Assembly (NCBI RefSeq): GCF_002246015.1
Contig: NZ_NOLJ01000002.1
Coordinates: 197,675 to 261,674 of the forward strand
Length of the DNA stretch: 64,000 nt
Source: Nostoc sp. 'Peltigera membranacea cyanobiont' 210A
Lineage (GTDB): Bacteria; Cyanobacteriota; Cyanobacteriia; Cyanobacteriales; Nostocaceae
Direction of reading: 5' to 3'
Shown here: positions 17,169 to 25,919 of the stretch, in pieces
Numbering within the stretch: the stretch's first letter is position 1
How the letters are laid out: each line of letters opens with the position of its first letter
Notes under the pieces: generated by a model
What the model saw: only the letters and a program-made list of their open reading frames with translations
What the model was told of the DNA's origin: nothing
The model's database searches: none
Program-made: the position numbers and the translations under genes

Positions 17169-18341
17169 TCATTTGTTTGCCAGAATTTTTTGGTAGGCTT
17201 GGATTGTTTGCTTTGCGATCGCATCCCAACTAAAATTTTCCAAGGCATATTTTTGGGCGTTTAATCCCCGTCGCTGGCGTTCGGCGGGATTTTGCAAAGC
17301 CTCTTGCAGTAACTCTACCAGTGCTTGAACATGTGTTGCGCCTACCCAACCCGACTCACTATCACGTATCTGTTGACAAATATGCACTTGGTCAGAAATG
17401 ACTACGGGTACACCTGCTACCATCGCTTCAGCTACAGCAATCCCAAAATTTTCGTAGTAAGAAGGCAAGACAAATAAATCAGCAGCTTGTAGTAAACTAA
17501 CTTTGAGTTCACCAGTGACAAAGCCAGTAATCGTAGTGTGCGATCGCAATGGGGAATTTTGAATTTGGGATATTATCTTTTGTTCGTAATCTGGATCTTG
17601 AGGATTAGTCCCAGCTAAGACAAAATGAAACTTATAACCAACCGCTAACAACTTCTCTAGCGCCGGAATCAACAAATTCAACCCCTTTTTCGGGTCAATT
17701 CGTGACATAAACAGCACCAACGGTACATCTTTTGGTAGTTCTAACTGACTACATACATTTTTAATAGAAGATTGACGGGGAATCACACCCAAGGGAATCA
17801 CCAAATCTGGCGTAGATACTCCAAATCGTTCTGATATTTTAGCTTCTTGGTTGCTAGTAAAATGAATAGCTGCGGCACTAGCTAAATTTTGACGTTCTAT
17901 AATTGCGACATAAAGCTGTTTTAATTGCTTTTTCTTCTGTAAATCAGCCGGATCGAGAGTACCCAAAGGACGGAAAATATAAGGTAGTTTTTGCTGACGA
18001 CACACAAGAGCAGCAGCACTAATTATTGGCGAGAATAAAGCGTGAATATGTGCTATGTCAAACTCGTGAGCATGACGTTTTAGCCAGTTTAATAAATCTA
18101 GGGAAAATTTGTAACGACGAAACGGCGCGCAACGAAAATAAATTATTTCATAGCCATCTTGTTTAATTGGGCGATTCAAAGGAACATCCAGAGGTGTTTG
18201 ACCATTATCGCCATTACTATCAGTTGTGAGAATTGTAACTTCTACTCCCTCTTTTACTAACGCTGGAGCTAATCCTAATACCATTTGACTAGGCCCACCG
18301 TAAATTAGAGAAATTGAGGGGACAATTTGTAATATTTTCAT
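17169..18341 (-). CDS. Family 4 glycosyltransferase
   Basis: A 390-residue GT-B fold glycosyltransferase. The N-terminus MKILQIVPSISLIYGGPSQMVLGLAPAL contains the glycine-rich acceptor loop. The C-terminal nucleotide-sugar domain shows VLFMSRIDPKKGLNLLIPAL, the segment DLFVLPSYYENFGIAVAEAM with the E-x7-E motif, and GVPVVIS. It probably adds a sugar to an exopolysaccharide or lipid-linked repeat at the inner face of the membrane. An upstream in-frame ATG arises only from ATGACAA tandem repeats, so the start at 18341 is preferred. It is last in a minus-strand run of four polysaccharide genes. Confidence 0.88.
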   Translation of the reverse strand: MKILQIVPSISLIYGGPSQMVLGLAPALVKEGVEVTILTTDSNGDNGQTPLDVPLNRPIKQDGYEIIYFRCAPFRRYKFSLDLLNWLKRHAHEFDIAHIHALFSPIISAAALVCRQQKLPYIFRPLGTLDPADLQKKKQLKQLYVAIIERQNLASAAAIHFTSNQEAKISERFGVSTPDLVIPLGVIPRQSSIKNVCSQLELPKDVPLVLFMSRIDPKKGLNLLIPALEKLLAVGYKFHFVLAGTNPQDPDYEQKIISQIQNSPLRSHTTITGFVTGELKVSLLQAADLFVLPSYYENFGIAVAEAMVAGVPVVISDQVHICQQIRDSESGWVGATHVQALVELLQEALQNPAERQRRGLNAQKYALENFSWDAIAKQTIQAYQKILANK

Positions 18342-18376
18342 TTTTTTGTCATTTGTCATTTGTCCTTTGCCGTTTG
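18335..18376. repeat. STRR-type tandem repeat between glycosyltransferase genes
   Basis: Repeated TTTGTCA units (TTTGTCATTTGTCATTTGTCC) fill the short gap between two glycosyltransferase genes. They add a spurious extension to the downstream gene in one frame. A related ACTAATGACTAATGAC block fills the next gap at 19567-19595. Confidence 0.6.
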
Positions 18377-19552
18377 TTATTTACTAATGACTAACTCTTT
18401 ATAAAACTCTAATTGCTGTTTAGCCAAAGCTTTATTTGTATATTGAATCATTGCTTTTTGATAACCCATTTCACCGAGAGTATGAGCAAAATCTGGTTTA
18501 TCCATTAATTGAACTAAGCAATTAGCAAGAGCTTGAACATCACCTTCAGGAAATACTAAGCCAGCATCACCAATTACATAGGGAATTTCCCCTGAATCAG
18601 AACCAATCACAGGAACTTGGCAAGCCATTGCTTCAATTAGCACATGACCAAATTGCTCTTTCCAGCCAGCAGAAGTTAAGGTTTTAAACTTGTAAGTTGT
18701 TTCTGAAGGTAATACTAAAGTACTCATTAAATTGATATAGCTTGCAACCTCATCATGGGGAACACTTTCTATCAAAACTAATCGTTCTTTAATATTGTTT
18801 TCTGCCGCAATTTTCATTAATTCACTTTGTAACTCTCCTCGTCCCAATAATAGTAATTTCCAAGGTTTATTTTTCAAAGTAGCTAAAGCTTGCAAAAGCG
18901 TTAATAAACCCTTTTCTTGCACAAATCGCCCTACAAAACCTACTACAAAATCCTCTTTTTCAATGCCCAACTTAGCTGCTAACTCTGGTTGAGCTTTGGG
19001 AGTAAATAAACTTTCATCTACACCCAGTTGTGGCATAACTTTAATTGCACCTGTATATCCCCGTTGCCGCAAAACCTCTGCTCCATCCTGATTGCCAGAA
19101 ATAATACCGTGGCTGTGGTTGAGGTTATATTTTTCTAATAAAGAAATTGGCAGTTTCAGTTCATAAGGAAGATTCCACCAGGTAAAAAATAAATTTTTTG
19201 CCTTGAGTCCTAATAGCTGATTTAAGGCAATCATTTGTGTATAAGCCAAGGCTCTAGAACCTTGTTCAACTTGGATGATTTGCGGGCGAAATTGTTTTAA
19301 TAAAGATATCAAATCAGCGCCAAATGTAAGAAGTCCCTGATGATTTTGACTAAAATTAGAAACTGGAACTATTCTAAATCTGCCTTCATCACGGTATTCT
19401 GTTTCAATAATTCTGTTTTGTACACCGCCTGGTTTCCAGCGCTTTGGGACTACAACTGTAACTTCAATGTTAGGTTCTAGTTGGGATAAAGCGCGTAATT
19501 TCTCACAGTTGAGGTCTACGATATAAGTGTGACTAGCAACTAAGATTTTCAT
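18377..19552 (-). CDS. Family 4 glycosyltransferase
   Basis: A 391-residue GT-B glycosyltransferase distinct from its neighbour. Visible are MKILVASHTYIVDLNCEKLRAL at the start and a second domain with FVVGFVGRFVQEKGLLTLLQAL, WKLLLLGRGEL and HVLIEAMACQVPVIGSDSGEIPYVIGDAGLVFPEGD, which holds the nucleotide-sugar binding residues. Substrate and linkage are unknown. It lies between a GT4 gene and a GT2 gene on the same strand, with gaps of about 40 bp or less, consistent with one polysaccharide operon. Confidence 0.88.
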   Translation of the reverse strand: MKILVASHTYIVDLNCEKLRALSQLEPNIEVTVVVPKRWKPGGVQNRIIETEYRDEGRFRIVPVSNFSQNHQGLLTFGADLISLLKQFRPQIIQVEQGSRALAYTQMIALNQLLGLKAKNLFFTWWNLPYELKLPISLLEKYNLNHSHGIISGNQDGAEVLRQRGYTGAIKVMPQLGVDESLFTPKAQPELAAKLGIEKEDFVVGFVGRFVQEKGLLTLLQALATLKNKPWKLLLLGRGELQSELMKIAAENNIKERLVLIESVPHDEVASYINLMSTLVLPSETTYKFKTLTSAGWKEQFGHVLIEAMACQVPVIGSDSGEIPYVIGDAGLVFPEGDVQALANCLVQLMDKPDFAHTLGEMGYQKAMIQYTNKALAKQQLEFYKELVISK

Positions 19553-19590
19553 CTATCCTTTGTTATTCACTAATGACTAATGACTAATAA

Positions 19591-20571
19591 CTAAACTTGT
19601 TTATCCAATCGACTGTAAATTTGACCATCATTCCATAGTGATTGGATGACAGTACCCAAGGCTTTGAAAAAACCCAAAATGTAGAAAATACCGCGAGTGG
19701 CAATTTTGATGGGGGAACCGCTTTTGTGACAAGGTGGGCGTCCCAAAACGTGACAGTCAAATAAACGACCGTATAGGCGTAAAGCTTGAGTTGCAGTCAG
19801 GTTTTTCAGCCCTAGTAGGAAATGGTTGTGATAAAAGGTGAGTTGATATTTTAGCGATCGCATACTAATATCATGACAACCCCCTGTTTCTTCGCCTAAA
19901 TGCACCAAATGGGCTTCTGGGTCGTACCAAATCTTATATCCCGTCTGTCTCACCCGCAAACAAAAATCTGACTCTTCACGTACTGCACTCCCGCCAAACC
20001 TCTCATCAAACCTCAATCCATACTTAGTAAAGATTTCGCGGCGAAATGACATATTACAGCCCCTCGCTGTCAGCACTTGTTGGGGCTTGATGGTATGTAC
20101 CAAATCAATATGATACCAAGCAATTCCTGGGTCCATAGCTTCGGGAGGCAGATATTCAATCTGTAAATCTCCTCCAGAATCACCTAATTTCATTCTGTCA
20201 AAGACCCGACCGGCTACAGCCCCCACCTCTGGGTTTTGCACATAATTTTTCGCATGGGCTGCTAACAATCCAGGGGTTAACTGAACATCATCATCAATAA
20301 ACAATATTATTTCACCAGATGACCGCCGGACAGCATAATTCCGCGCTCCTGGCAAACTTGCCCAATCTAAGCGCAACCATTTAATTTTACCTGCTTCCGC
20401 CATCTCTTCTAGATAGGCTTGAATTTCTGGTTGGTGTTTTGCAGTTTGGTCTACAACTAAAACTTCAAAATTTGGATAGTCCTGTTTTAAGACATCCACA
20501 ATGCTATCGCGTAACGCTTCCTCTCGTCCGTAGGTCGGGATAACTACAGTAACTAATGGCCAATTATTCAT
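19591..20571 (-). CDS. Family 2 glycosyltransferase
   Basis: A 326-residue GT-A fold enzyme. The N-terminus VTVVIPTYGREEALRDSI, the metal-binding DDD in ILFIDDDVQLTPG, and the GCNMSFRREIF...FDERFGGSAVREESDFCLRV block with the acceptor-site ED-like motif (EESD) match GT2. No membrane segment, though the C-terminal ~50 residues are hydrophobic/basic and may associate with the membrane. It is the third gene of the minus-strand polysaccharide block. Confidence 0.88.
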   Translation of the reverse strand: MNNWPLVTVVIPTYGREEALRDSIVDVLKQDYPNFEVLVVDQTAKHQPEIQAYLEEMAEAGKIKWLRLDWASLPGARNYAVRRSSGEIILFIDDDVQLTPGLLAAHAKNYVQNPEVGAVAGRVFDRMKLGDSGGDLQIEYLPPEAMDPGIAWYHIDLVHTIKPQQVLTARGCNMSFRREIFTKYGLRFDERFGGSAVREESDFCLRVRQTGYKIWYDPEAHLVHLGEETGGCHDISMRSLKYQLTFYHNHFLLGLKNLTATQALRLYGRLFDCHVLGRPPCHKSGSPIKIATRGIFYILGFFKALGTVIQSLWNDGQIYSRLDKQV

Positions 20572-20841
20572 AACTTTTATTAAGTAATTTTACTACTTCT
20601 ATAATAGCCTTGTAGAAATTAATTTTCATGAAATTCAGTAAGTGGCTATTGCTTTAATTTACATACTGTATTTTCACGGATTCTGAAAAATCTCGCTTCC
20701 ATGCCTCTCTCTGACTACGAAATTGTTTACCCATCAATAAGTATCATCGAAAAATAAGTTTATGGCGAGAATTTCGAGGTAGCTTTTAAATACTGAGGTC
20801 TGTTTGATCTCCAATTATATCTTTGGCCATTTTTATTTCAT

Positions 20842-22497
20842 TTAAATTGTTTTTAGACGTTTTTTCTTGTTTTTTTGCTCAGGGTTAGCATCTTCCTTAT
20901 CTTGTTTCTCCAGTTCTGGCAACTTAAAAAGAACTCCCGCAAAAAACCAATAATAGGCCGCAACAGGATCGACATCTAGAGGATAGTAATAAGTGTTGGT
21001 GCTAATAAACAATATAAACACCCACAAAGCTGCTCCAGAACTACGGAAATTACGGTTCTTTATGGAGCGATAGGTTTTAAAGCCCAGAATTGTTAAACTT
21101 GTTACCAAACTCAGAAACGCTAGTAATCCAACAATTCCCACTTCATAAAGTACTTTGGGGTAGTAGGTTTCCACAAGCTTAGTTTGACCCATCACACGGG
21201 CAGAGTTTGTTGCTCGTCCTAAGCCGCTTCCTAATGGCCCGTCTACGTTTTTCCAATTTTCTTCAAATTGCTGGATGATAAAATCTTGAGGTGGTGAAGC
21301 GTTCCAACGACTGACAAAACTCTCGGTTCTCTCTTGTACGACAGCAGGGTTAGTCACCATCGCAATTCCCAGAATGAAGGCAAGTCCCACGCCTATGGGG
21401 ATAAATCGTTTCAGGTTGCCAAGTTGTCCGGTAAGTAATAGCAAAATCCCAAAGCAGATTGGTACTAAAGCTAAGGCGATTCTCTGTCCAGAGATGACAG
21501 CATTGATAAAGACTCCCACTATAGAACCTAAACCGATGATCCGCCATATTGGCGAGGGATCGGTGAAGCCGGTGGCAAAGGTAAAAAAGGTGCTAGAAAT
21601 TAAGAACCAAGCCCACTGCCAAGGAGCTACAAATGTCCCTGGTAGGCGAATAATCCCTTCTTCGGGACTATATACTAGCGCTCCACCAAAATAACATCGG
21701 GCTTCGAGTGTTGCTCTAAATAAGGCATCTCCTTCAAGACCTCTAGTACCTTGACATACACCAGTTAGTAGTAAAAAGTATTGAATAAATCCCAGCGCGC
21801 AGCAAATCAGTGTGAGGACAATCTGGAGACGCAATAAAAATAGAAAATCCCGCTTATCGCGAATTAGATAGTAGGCACAACCAATCAGGGGGACATAGCC
21901 TAAAAATACTTTTAGTCCCAAAATTCCCATACCTAATGGTATTTCTGGGGCTGCTTTTTCTAATAGTCCTGCACTAGGAGGGTTAAATTGCTGTCCACCA
22001 TTGACAAACAACAGTGTTAGCAGACTGCAAGCCAAAACAATATAAAGTGGGATTGTAATACCTTTGGGAATAATTATAGGTAGCCCCTGTTTACGGCAAG
22101 TCTGCCAAAGTCCAATTAGGGCTGGAACGTAAAAGGCATCTTTAGCTAATTGGAGTATGGGACTATTGCCTAAGTAGTAGGTGACAGTACCTCCCACAGG
22201 TATGTAAATAATGAAGGCATATAGGGCTTGACGCGGATATTTGTAGGAAAGGGACATGACTATTATCCCTAACACGCCAGGGATTGCTGCTTTAATTCCA
22301 GCTACGAAAAAAAGTAGAATGCCAACGAAGACACCGCCAAAAATGGCGGTGGTGAGTAAGCTAGTGAGTTCTTTACGTACTTGGGCAGATTTGCGCTTTT
22401 GGGCTAACTGTTCTTTGAGGCTAAGGGTAGAAGTTTCCTTTTTAGCCTGCTTTTTCGATTTTTTAGATTGCTGAGATTTTGGTTTAAATTTTGGCAT
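20842..22497 (-). CDS. O-antigen ligase/polymerase-like membrane protein
   Basis: About 551 residues. A very basic, Lys/Ser/Gln-rich N-terminus (~1-45) is followed by roughly twelve hydrophobic segments and a large extracytoplasmic loop near 390-450, where NVDGPLGSGLGRATNSARVM and TYYPKVLYEVGIVGLLAFL occur, as in the Wzy/WaaL O-antigen ligase family. A Lys-rich tail ends the protein. It likely polymerises or transfers polysaccharide units made by the adjacent glycosyltransferases. The frame extends 13 codons further to 22536; the ATG at 22497 is my choice because the preceding residues are unlike the family. Confidence 0.78.
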   Translation of the reverse strand: MPKFKPKSQQSKKSKKQAKKETSTLSLKEQLAQKRKSAQVRKELTSLLTTAIFGGVFVGILLFFVAGIKAAIPGVLGIIVMSLSYKYPRQALYAFIIYIPVGGTVTYYLGNSPILQLAKDAFYVPALIGLWQTCRKQGLPIIIPKGITIPLYIVLACSLLTLLFVNGGQQFNPPSAGLLEKAAPEIPLGMGILGLKVFLGYVPLIGCAYYLIRDKRDFLFLLRLQIVLTLICCALGFIQYFLLLTGVCQGTRGLEGDALFRATLEARCYFGGALVYSPEEGIIRLPGTFVAPWQWAWFLISSTFFTFATGFTDPSPIWRIIGLGSIVGVFINAVISGQRIALALVPICFGILLLLTGQLGNLKRFIPIGVGLAFILGIAMVTNPAVVQERTESFVSRWNASPPQDFIIQQFEENWKNVDGPLGSGLGRATNSARVMGQTKLVETYYPKVLYEVGIVGLLAFLSLVTSLTILGFKTYRSIKNRNFRSSGAALWVFILFISTNTYYYPLDVDPVAAYYWFFAGVLFKLPELEKQDKEDANPEQKNKKKRLKTI

Positions 22498-22828
22498 AGT
22501 GGCACTGTAGCCTATCAGCCTCGCAAAATACTCCATTATATAGGACTAATATTTGATTTTAAAATACACGTAGGGGGGCAGTGCGTTGTGGAGGTTCCCG
22601 ACGCTCGATTACTCGCTCTCAGCGTTGGCGCAGCCTAAGAAGAGAAGTCCGTTGGTGTACCTTACAGGGAAGCAAGCTACGCATGGCGTATTGCAGACCA
22701 TTTCAAATTAAGCTGAAACTCCTTTAAAACTTCGTTTCTAGCCTCTGGCTGGAAATGCAACTCAAAAGCGGCTCTGCCGCCAGCAAGAGAGGCGGAGCCT
22801 CAAGGATGAGCATTCCCAGCAAAAAATT

Positions 22829-22903
22829 GTAGGTTGGGTGGAGGCTTTGCGTAACCCAACATCCTGATATGTGTTGGGTTGCGCTCCGCTCCACCCAACC
22901 TAC
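22829..22903. repeat. Nested inverted repeat
   Basis: GTAGGTTGGGTGGAG at 22829-22843 pairs exactly with CTCCACCCAACCTAC at 22889-22903. Inside it, GTAACCCAAC pairs with GTTGGGTTGC almost perfectly. The two-level hairpin is typical of a dispersed repeat family. No coding function. Confidence 0.7.
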
Positions 22904-22926
22904 GTCTACGTTTAATGCACTAGAAT

Positions 22927-22947
22927 CCCCCGTTTTTCAAACGGGGG
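22927..22947 (-). terminator. Hairpin just downstream of the glycosyltransferase stop
   Basis: CCCCCGTTT and AAACGGGGG form a 9-bp GC-rich stem with a three-base loop, seven bases after the stop codon of the minus-strand gene at 22954. There is no T-run in that direction, so its efficiency as an intrinsic terminator is uncertain. Confidence 0.5.
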
Positions 22948-22953
22948 AGTATG

Positions 22954-23730
22954 TCAAAATTCTGATAGTTGATAAATCTCTTTGGATTGCTGTAGATTGT
23001 ATAATCCAAATTCGTCTCTCAATGATTGATTTAATAATTTACGATTAAAAATACTAAATCTTAATCTTTTTGAATTTTCAAAAAGATTTTCTCCTGTTGC
23101 CAAAATATAAACCGCACCTGGAAATGGTAATGATTTAATGGATTTTCCTTTGTTCTTTAAAATCTCTCTAACTTTAGCGTGGTCTATATAATATCTATAG
23201 TATCCGTAGCCACGATTATATTCTGCGGTTTCTGGCAAATCATTCAAATCATATCGAATAATGTTACAAGTACCGCACATTTTATAAAAATTGCTTCTCT
23301 TGATATAGATGTAATTATTGCCTTCTTGATATTTATAACCTTTATTTATAAACCATCCATTAGAATCAGGGTGTTGTTGAACAAATTTCGCTAACTTTTT
23401 ACTCACACAATCGTCAGCATCAACTGTCATAGTGTGAGTGGGATAAAACTGACGAGCATACATCAATCCTTTTAAGATTTTACGCCCTTTGTCTGTGTCT
23501 CCTTTGGCTACAGGGCTAGGCTCGTTTGGAGGAGAAAAATCAACTGTAATATATGTAATATGAGGATGAGTGAATTCTATTTTGGGCTTTTCGTGACAAA
23601 CAACAATAACGTGAAAGTTAGGTGAGGTTTGATTGCAAACTGATTTAATACATCTTTCAAATAATTGTGTAACACGCTCCCAGGAATTGGAAACTTTTGC
23701 ACTTTTGAGTGGGATAACAAAAACAAGCAC
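22954..23730 (-). CDS. Putative glycosyltransferase (GT-A like)
   Basis: A 258-residue protein beginning MLVFVIPLKSAKVSNSWERVTQLFERCIKSVCNQT, followed by HVIVVCHEKP, as in family 2-like glycosyltransferases. The metal-binding DxD-type motif is seen in MTVDADDCVSKKLAKF. A GTCNIIRYDLNDLP and YYRYYIDHAKVREIL region forms the acceptor half. It is shorter than typical GT2 enzymes and lies 450 bp from the other polysaccharide genes, so co-transcription is doubtful. Donor and acceptor are unknown. Confidence 0.72.
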   Translation of the reverse strand: MLVFVIPLKSAKVSNSWERVTQLFERCIKSVCNQTSPNFHVIVVCHEKPKIEFTHPHITYITVDFSPPNEPSPVAKGDTDKGRKILKGLMYARQFYPTHTMTVDADDCVSKKLAKFVQQHPDSNGWFINKGYKYQEGNNYIYIKRSNFYKMCGTCNIIRYDLNDLPETAEYNRGYGYYRYYIDHAKVREILKNKGKSIKSLPFPGAVYILATGENLFENSKRLRFSIFNRKLLNQSLRDEFGLYNLQQSKEIYQLSEF

Positions 23731-24058
23731 TGTATTTTATCAGAACAAACAACTAGGAATCTCGAAGCAAATAATAACACGTTAAGACTGACGCTAAGAC
23801 TAAATGTCAGTAGATCGAAAAGTTTTGTAAGTTGACGAAAGAATCAGGGTTTCAGACGAGGTTTTTCTGTTGACGATCGCAATGTCTACGACGGGCTGCG
23901 CCTACGCTTGCACTCTTAAACCACCAACAACGCTCGTTCCTTGAAAAGCAGATAACAGGATTGCGGCAAATTGTGTTTCTAAACTCTAATCAACGGCTAG
24001 TAAGGGTTCTGGAAAACTTTTCGGTCTACTGACAGTAACAAAAGCCAATTACCGGATT
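23731..24058. other. Intergenic region without a supported gene
   Basis: 328 bp between a glycosyltransferase start and the stop of the SAM hydrolase-like gene, both on the minus strand. I see a CGACGGGCTGCGCCTACGC patch near 23889 that resembles dispersed repeat fragments elsewhere in the window, and no credible ORF. Confidence 0.45.
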
Positions 24059-24850
24059 TCAGGCAATTTGAGTTACTTGCTGATTCACACGGGGACGGCC
24101 AAAGCGTTCCCAAGCACTCCCTCCTCGCAAAAATAGCTCTAAAAAGCGTAATGGTTCCCCTGAATCGCCTCTTGACCAACCGGAACTACCAGGAGCAAAA
24201 GCTAAAGTTCCTTCAGACACCTTGAAACTGCCATCAGAATACACTGCATCGCTGACCACATCTCCAATTCGGATTACGATCTTGCTTTGAGGCTCCAAGT
24301 TAACTGTATGCGCCCCAATAGTTGTTTTAATGTTGCCGTAGCCATCAATCCAGGCAATGCGATCTGATGGAACATCTGGAATTTGCTCACTCTTGAGGCT
24401 ATCTCCCAGAATGCTAAAATCTTCATTCATAATCGCAGCCGCAGCCGGAGGAAATACATCTCGTGAGCGAAACTGCGATCCACCACGGGAAACGTTGACC
24501 ACTCGCAACTCCTTTGTATAGTCTTTGATAAAGGAGAGGGTGTAGCCCGCATTCACACCCACTATTTTTACACCATTGGATAGAAGGGCATAAGTTAATC
24601 CTTCACCTTCATTATCTCGACGAGCTTCAGGATCGTCCTGACGAGGCGCACAGTTGTGATAAATTAGGCGATCGCTAGGCCCTGGGTTAAGTCCTAGTTG
24701 GGCAATCCAGAATCCCGTTGCTAAGGTACTGAATGCTGGAACCGAAAGCAAATGAATTTGGGCATGGGGAAAAGTCATCAGCAGACGTTGTGTGACTTCA
24801 GTAAATGCCGGATCTCCTGTACCGTAGTCTGCAATGACGCAGATAAACAT
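24059..24850 (-). CDS. SAM hydrolase/halogenase superfamily protein (DUF62)
   Basis: A 263-residue protein of the SAM hydroxide adenosyltransferase family, which includes fluorinase and chlorinase. Family features are the early Asp-containing strand (CVIADYGTGDPAFTEVTQRLL), the central VGVNAGYTLSFI, the RDVFPPAAAAI segment in place of the usual HDIFAPVAA, and a C-terminal beta-domain with DRIAWIDGYGNIKTTI. Most members hydrolyse SAM to adenosine and methionine. The N-terminal motif differs from the common TDFG/S.D.YVG form, so the chemistry is uncertain. Single gene, divergent from the Hsp70-like operon by 95 bp. Confidence 0.78.
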   Translation of the reverse strand: MFICVIADYGTGDPAFTEVTQRLLMTFPHAQIHLLSVPAFSTLATGFWIAQLGLNPGPSDRLIYHNCAPRQDDPEARRDNEGEGLTYALLSNGVKIVGVNAGYTLSFIKDYTKELRVVNVSRGGSQFRSRDVFPPAAAAIMNEDFSILGDSLKSEQIPDVPSDRIAWIDGYGNIKTTIGAHTVNLEPQSKIVIRIGDVVSDAVYSDGSFKVSEGTLAFAPGSSGWSRGDSGEPLRFLELFLRGGSAWERFGRPRVNQQVTQIA

Positions 24851-24945
24851 TCTGCTCCTCCTTTTGATGGGTAGTAATTTGCAATCAACCTAATTCATAA
24901 TGAGAAATTATGAATTATTCCGTCATTATGTGATTACCGGGTGAA

Positions 24946-25905
24946 ATGAACAATCGTTTTTTCATTTCACTCCTAATTAATAACGTTAAAGTCTTAGTCA
25001 ATGCAATGAAAACAATCACTTCACTTTTTAGCGAAGAACGCAACCAACTCCAGATAGATATTGATAATACAATCGGCATTGAGCAAATAGTTAAACTGGT
25101 TCAAAACCGGCTCGATAATCTCGAAAGAATTTACATTGAAAAGCTTAATTTGGCTCAAGTTCGTCTGGCTTCTTTTTTCCTGGATACGCTGCGGCAGTCT
25201 ATCGCCACTCTGGCTGCGGCTAACTATCTTCAAGTTGCTCCAACCGAACAAAGGCAAATTACTAATACAGGGACAAAGTTGTTTAGCAGCAGATTCATCC
25301 TGAAACTGCTAAAGGGACTAATTTATATAGGCATCTTAGGTTCGTTGTTTTCCTTAACTAAAACTACCCCAGGTGCGTGGATGGCTATCTTATTAACCTC
25401 TCTACTTATCGGGCTAGAAATTGTACTTCAACTCGAATCAAACAACCAGCAAAATAATTCTATATCTGAAGGAGTATTGGAATTACCTCAACCGATTCTT
25501 CGGGTTGATAGCAAAGTATTTCTAGATTGCCTTGGCGATGCTCTCAACACTATCGACCTAGCAGTGGCTAGAGTAGAACAAGGGAATAAACATGAAGGCG
25601 ATTTAGCAATAGAAGAACTGCCAGAGCTATTAAATTTTCTCCAAAGACTGATGGGCGCATCCAAACTTGATAAACCCCAAATGGCTTATGAACTGGCGAA
25701 ACTTCTGCCACAGATTTTAATGTCTCAGGGAATTAACGCTCAAATTTACCGATCGAATAGCGATCGCGAATATTTTGATTTTGAGCCAAGTATCGACCCC
25801 GATACCAAAGAACACGTGACTCTAACGCCGGCTTTGTTGAAAGGCGATCGCTTGATTAGACGCGGTAGGGTAATTGAACCAGCATATTCCTCTGCTAGAG
25901 AATAA
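24946..25905 (+). CDS. Membrane protein paired with Hsp70-like protein; possible GrpE-like tail
   Basis: A 319-residue protein that I do not recognise as a named family. Residues ~20-85 are helical and charged; ~121-165 form two hydrophobic membrane segments (LIYIGILGSLF, WMAILLTSLLIGLEIVLQL); ~185-250 are helical. The tail (~270-319) reads FDFEPSIDPDTKEHVTLTPALLKGDRLIRRGRVIEPAYS, which superficially resembles the beta-domain end of GrpE. The Hsp70-like gene begins 14 bp after the stop, so they are co-transcribed and probably act together. An internal ATG at 25006 is a possible alternative start; neither has a good ribosome-binding site. Confidence 0.7.
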   Translation: MNNRFFISLLINNVKVLVNAMKTITSLFSEERNQLQIDIDNTIGIEQIVKLVQNRLDNLERIYIEKLNLAQVRLASFFLDTLRQSIATLAAANYLQVAPTEQRQITNTGTKLFSSRFILKLLKGLIYIGILGSLFSLTKTTPGAWMAILLTSLLIGLEIVLQLESNNQQNNSISEGVLELPQPILRVDSKVFLDCLGDALNTIDLAVARVEQGNKHEGDLAIEELPELLNFLQRLMGASKLDKPQMAYELAKLLPQILMSQGINAQIYRSNSDREYFDFEPSIDPDTKEHVTLTPALLKGDRLIRRGRVIEPAYSSARE

Positions 25906-25919
25906 TAGACAATAAGGGT

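Larger units (their letters stand above)
22498..22953. other. Repeat-filled intergenic region
   Basis: A gap of ~450 bp without genes, made of patches that look like dispersed cyanobacterial repeats: a GTTGGCGCAGCC segment near 22624 (a similar GTTGGCGCAGC lies near 28867), a nested hairpin at 22829-22903, and a GC hairpin at 22927-22947 abutting the next gene. It separates the Wzy-like gene from a fourth glycosyltransferase. Confidence 0.6.

Noticed and set aside
17169-23730. Complete Wzx/Wzy capsule locus
   Set aside because: No flippase, initiating sugar-phosphate transferase or Wza/Wzc homologue is present; only four glycosyltransferases and one ligase/polymerase-like protein can be supported.
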